The translations under genes were made by a program, and so were the position numbers. The notes beneath the pieces were generated by a model, which was given only the letters and a program-made list of their open reading frames with translations, was not told where the DNA came from and did no database searches. Shown piece after piece: positions 63,658 through 64,000 of a DNA stretch of 64,000 nucleotides. Numbering within the stretch: the first letter of the stretch is position 1; each line of letters begins with the position of its first letter. Origin of the DNA: Variovorax sp. WDL1 (GTDB taxonomy: Bacteria > Pseudomonadota > Gammaproteobacteria > Burkholderiales > Burkholderiaceae_C); assembly GCF_001541225.1 (NCBI RefSeq), contig NZ_LMTS01000148.1:1-64000 (forward strand). The letters run 5' to 3'.

Positions 63658-64000
63658 TCAGTAGCCGAGGAAGCGAAGCGGATCGAGCGAGCCCTTGAAC
63701 AGAGGCACCTTGAACCAGACTTCGAACATGAGAAAGAAGAGCGCGTTGACGGCGAACGCGATGATCGAGCTCTTCACCCAGGAGTACTTGCCGAGCACCA
63801 CCATGAAGAGCGCGATGTAGAGCGCCGAGGCGACGTACAGGCCGAGGAAGGTGACGGCCAGCACGTAGACGGTGGCCGGCACAAGCACCGACAGCACGCG
63901 CTTGAGCTGCTCCGAATCGACGAAGACCTCGGTGTTCCTGTTCTTGCCGAGCAGCGCCTGGTAGAGAATGCCGGCGCCGGAGACGACGATGATCACCCCG
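63658..64000 (-). CDS. tctB: TctB-family transporter small subunit (5' end beyond the window)
   Basis: Partial: the stop is at 63658-63660 and the frame runs to the window edge, giving about 114 residues of a protein usually near 150-170 aa. It shows hydrophobic segments VLVPATVYVLAVTFLGLYVASALYIALFMVVL and SIIAFAVNALFFLMFEVWFKVPL, as in TctB. It is 21 bases upstream of tctA, so one operon, and its N-terminal helices are missing. Confidence 0.9.
   Translation of the reverse strand, partial: GVIIVVSGAGILYQALLGKNRNTEVFVDSEQLKRVLSVLVPATVYVLAVTFLGLYVASALYIALFMVVLGKYSWVKSSIIAFAVNALFFLMFEVWFKVPLFKGSLDPLRFLGY

Overview
The window reads as a chromosomal segment of a GC-rich betaproteobacterium, most likely Burkholderiales, family Comamonadaceae (Variovorax-like). 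The reasons are the base composition, the pgk-pyk-fba-purC and def-BamE-like-fmt neighbourhoods, the many LysR regulators and solute/tricarboxylate transporters, and a family of intergenic repeats ending in AGCGTGGGGGC. I see no rRNA, tRNA, CRISPR array, insertion sequence or phage.

Layout. 0-10 kb is housekeeping: purK, purE, a thioredoxin-TPR protein, a META lipoprotein, Crp- and LuxR-type regulators, purC, fba, pyk and pgk. 10-14.3 kb holds a LysR regulator divergent from a tightly coupled VOC protein / alpha-beta hydrolase / flavin monooxygenase operon, probably for an aromatic substrate. 14.3-26.4 kb is AzlCD, fmt, a lipoprotein, def, a LysM protein, dprA, smg, a DUF1631 protein and secF/secD/yajC. 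26.6-31 kb is a fused indolepyruvate:ferredoxin oxidoreductase divergent from an Lrp regulator. 31-35 kb has an MFS exporter with a monooxygenase-like tail, an Rrf2 regulator that has lost two of three cluster cysteines, a GAF protein and a zinc-ribbon membrane protein.

35.3-41.9 kb is an uncharacterised catabolic or uptake operon: creatininase-family hydrolase, NitT/TauT-type ABC transporter, FAD-linked oxidase, VanB-type ferredoxin reductase without an oxygenase, and a TetR regulator. 42.5-47.8 kb is an L-threonate/tetronate operon (ltnD-otnK-otnC-otnI) that continues by start/stop overlaps into a cytosine-deaminase-like amidohydrolase and a RidA-family protein lacking the usual catalytic Arg. 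47.9-51.1 kb has small proteins, two LysR regulators and a ParE/RelE-type toxin-antitoxin pair.

51.2-61.3 kb is an acyl-CoA/oxalate region: a PanE-like reductase, a FAH-family protein, a sucCD-like pair, two diverged formyl-CoA transferases flanking a PAS protein, and oxalyl-CoA decarboxylase. A Crp/Fnr regulator is divergent from oxc, with an Fnr-type palindrome between the two genes. 61.3-64 kb has a cytidylate-kinase-like/BON fusion and the start of a TctAB transporter, cut by the window edge.

The best candidates for new biology are the creatininase/ABC/oxidoreductase operon, the extended threonate operon, the VOC/hydrolase/monooxygenase operon and the paired formyl-CoA transferases. All functions are inferred from sequence motifs and gene order; no database search was run.
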